Positions 63,742-64,000 of a stretch of DNA of 64,000 bases are shown piece after piece. The position numbers and the translations under genes were made by a program. Below the pieces are notes generated by a model. That model worked only from the letters and a program-made list of their open reading frames with translations, made no database searches and was not told the origin of the DNA. Origin of the DNA: Bremia lactucae (Eukaryota > Oomycota > Peronosporomycetes > Peronosporales > Peronosporaceae). Location: positions 3,886,979 through 3,950,978 of the forward strand of contig NC_090613.1 of assembly GCF_004359215.1 (NCBI RefSeq), given 5' to 3'. Within the stretch, counting starts at the first letter, position 1; each line of letters begins with the position of its first letter.

Positions 63742-64000
63742 AAACAGCCTCTGTACACTCAAAATGTTTCGATATTTGCTCACGATCGCGATAACCACGT
63801 CGGTGCAAATATTTCATTTAAGATGGTAACTAGTCTGCTTAGTGCATTAATAAATACTTTTAATAAATAGTGATTGTTGCTACATGCACGATTTTAGACA
63901 ATAATAACAAGTGTGGCTAGGTACGGAAGCGATTATACTATAATTCAGCTGGAAACAGCACTAATAAAGTCATGTACTGATCAGTGAAAGACGCGTATCT
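63742..64000. other. 3' flank, nothing recognised
   Basis: AT-rich sequence after the DTD stop. No frame or motif is seen before the window ends. Confidence 0.5.

Noticed and set aside
1..64000. CRISPR array, rRNA genes or bacterial-type operons
   Set aside because: No spaced direct repeats, rRNA segments or polycistronic layout are present; the window is eukaryotic nuclear DNA.

Overview
The window is nuclear DNA of an oomycete (stramenopile), most likely a plant-pathogenic member of the Peronosporales. I infer this from a myosin that carries a PX domain, short genes with 55-100 nt GT-AG introns, a formin with an oomycete-style N-terminal motif, Ty3/gypsy elements with a chromodomain, and a small secreted protein with a loose RxLR/dEER-like layout. 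The species cannot be fixed from the sequence. There is one 100-base assembly gap (2614-2713).

Layout. Bases 1-20.8 kb are nested, decayed LTR retrotransposons: a Ty3/gypsy fragment (family 1) at the left edge; a Ty1/copia element on the minus strand (3440-8325) whose 3' LTR was split by a solo LTR of a second gypsy family; a complete but inactivated family 1 element (8590-16861) with both LTRs, itself hit by a 531-bp solo LTR; and a minus-strand family 2 fragment (about 17.1-19.1 kb). From 20.85 to 48.9 kb is a gene island: PX-myosin, a Pin1-type prolyl isomerase, COQ8/ABC1 kinase, formin, a hypothetical protein, a small mitochondrial-type membrane protein, a membrane-anchored ubiquitin protease, PEX16, tRNA-splicing endonuclease subunit SEN34, a 14-exon coiled-coil gene, a small secreted protein, an organelle-targeted type II topoisomerase, an Mms2/UEV ubiquitin-conjugating variant, and a lamin-tail-domain membrane protein. 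From 49.2 to 61.0 kb repeats return: a 5'-truncated family 1 element, an unusual ORF with chromodomain and cysteine-protease motifs, a LINE 3' part, and a family 2 element whose 5' LTR contains a foldback derivative of family 1. A second gene cluster starts at 61.4 kb: a METTL21-type methyltransferase, a NadD/NMNAT-type adenylyltransferase and D-aminoacyl-tRNA deacylase.

Many host genes are broken into short open frames by introns. Where splice sites and phase allowed, I joined exons by coordinates; Pin1, PEX16, SEN34, UEV, DTD, the ubiquitin protease and the coiled-coil gene all close in frame from start to stop. Genes are often divergent with 65-135 bp between starts (Pin1/COQ8, TMEM-like/USP, PEX16/SEN34, NMNAT/DTD), which suggests shared promoters. 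Several products act at mitochondria or peroxisomes (COQ8, the topoisomerase, probably the USP and the TMEM-like protein, PEX16), but there is no operon-like logic.

The strongest candidate for something undescribed is a long ORF lying antisense to pol at the 3' end of the family 1 Ty3/gypsy elements. It recurs in four copies in the same relative place, and its protein reading is conserved better than expected for noise. Other notable items are a tRNA-like Pol III promoter inside the copia LTRs, an element inserted with two inverted U3 ends, and a lamin-tail domain joined to a degenerate phosphatidyltransferase-like membrane region.
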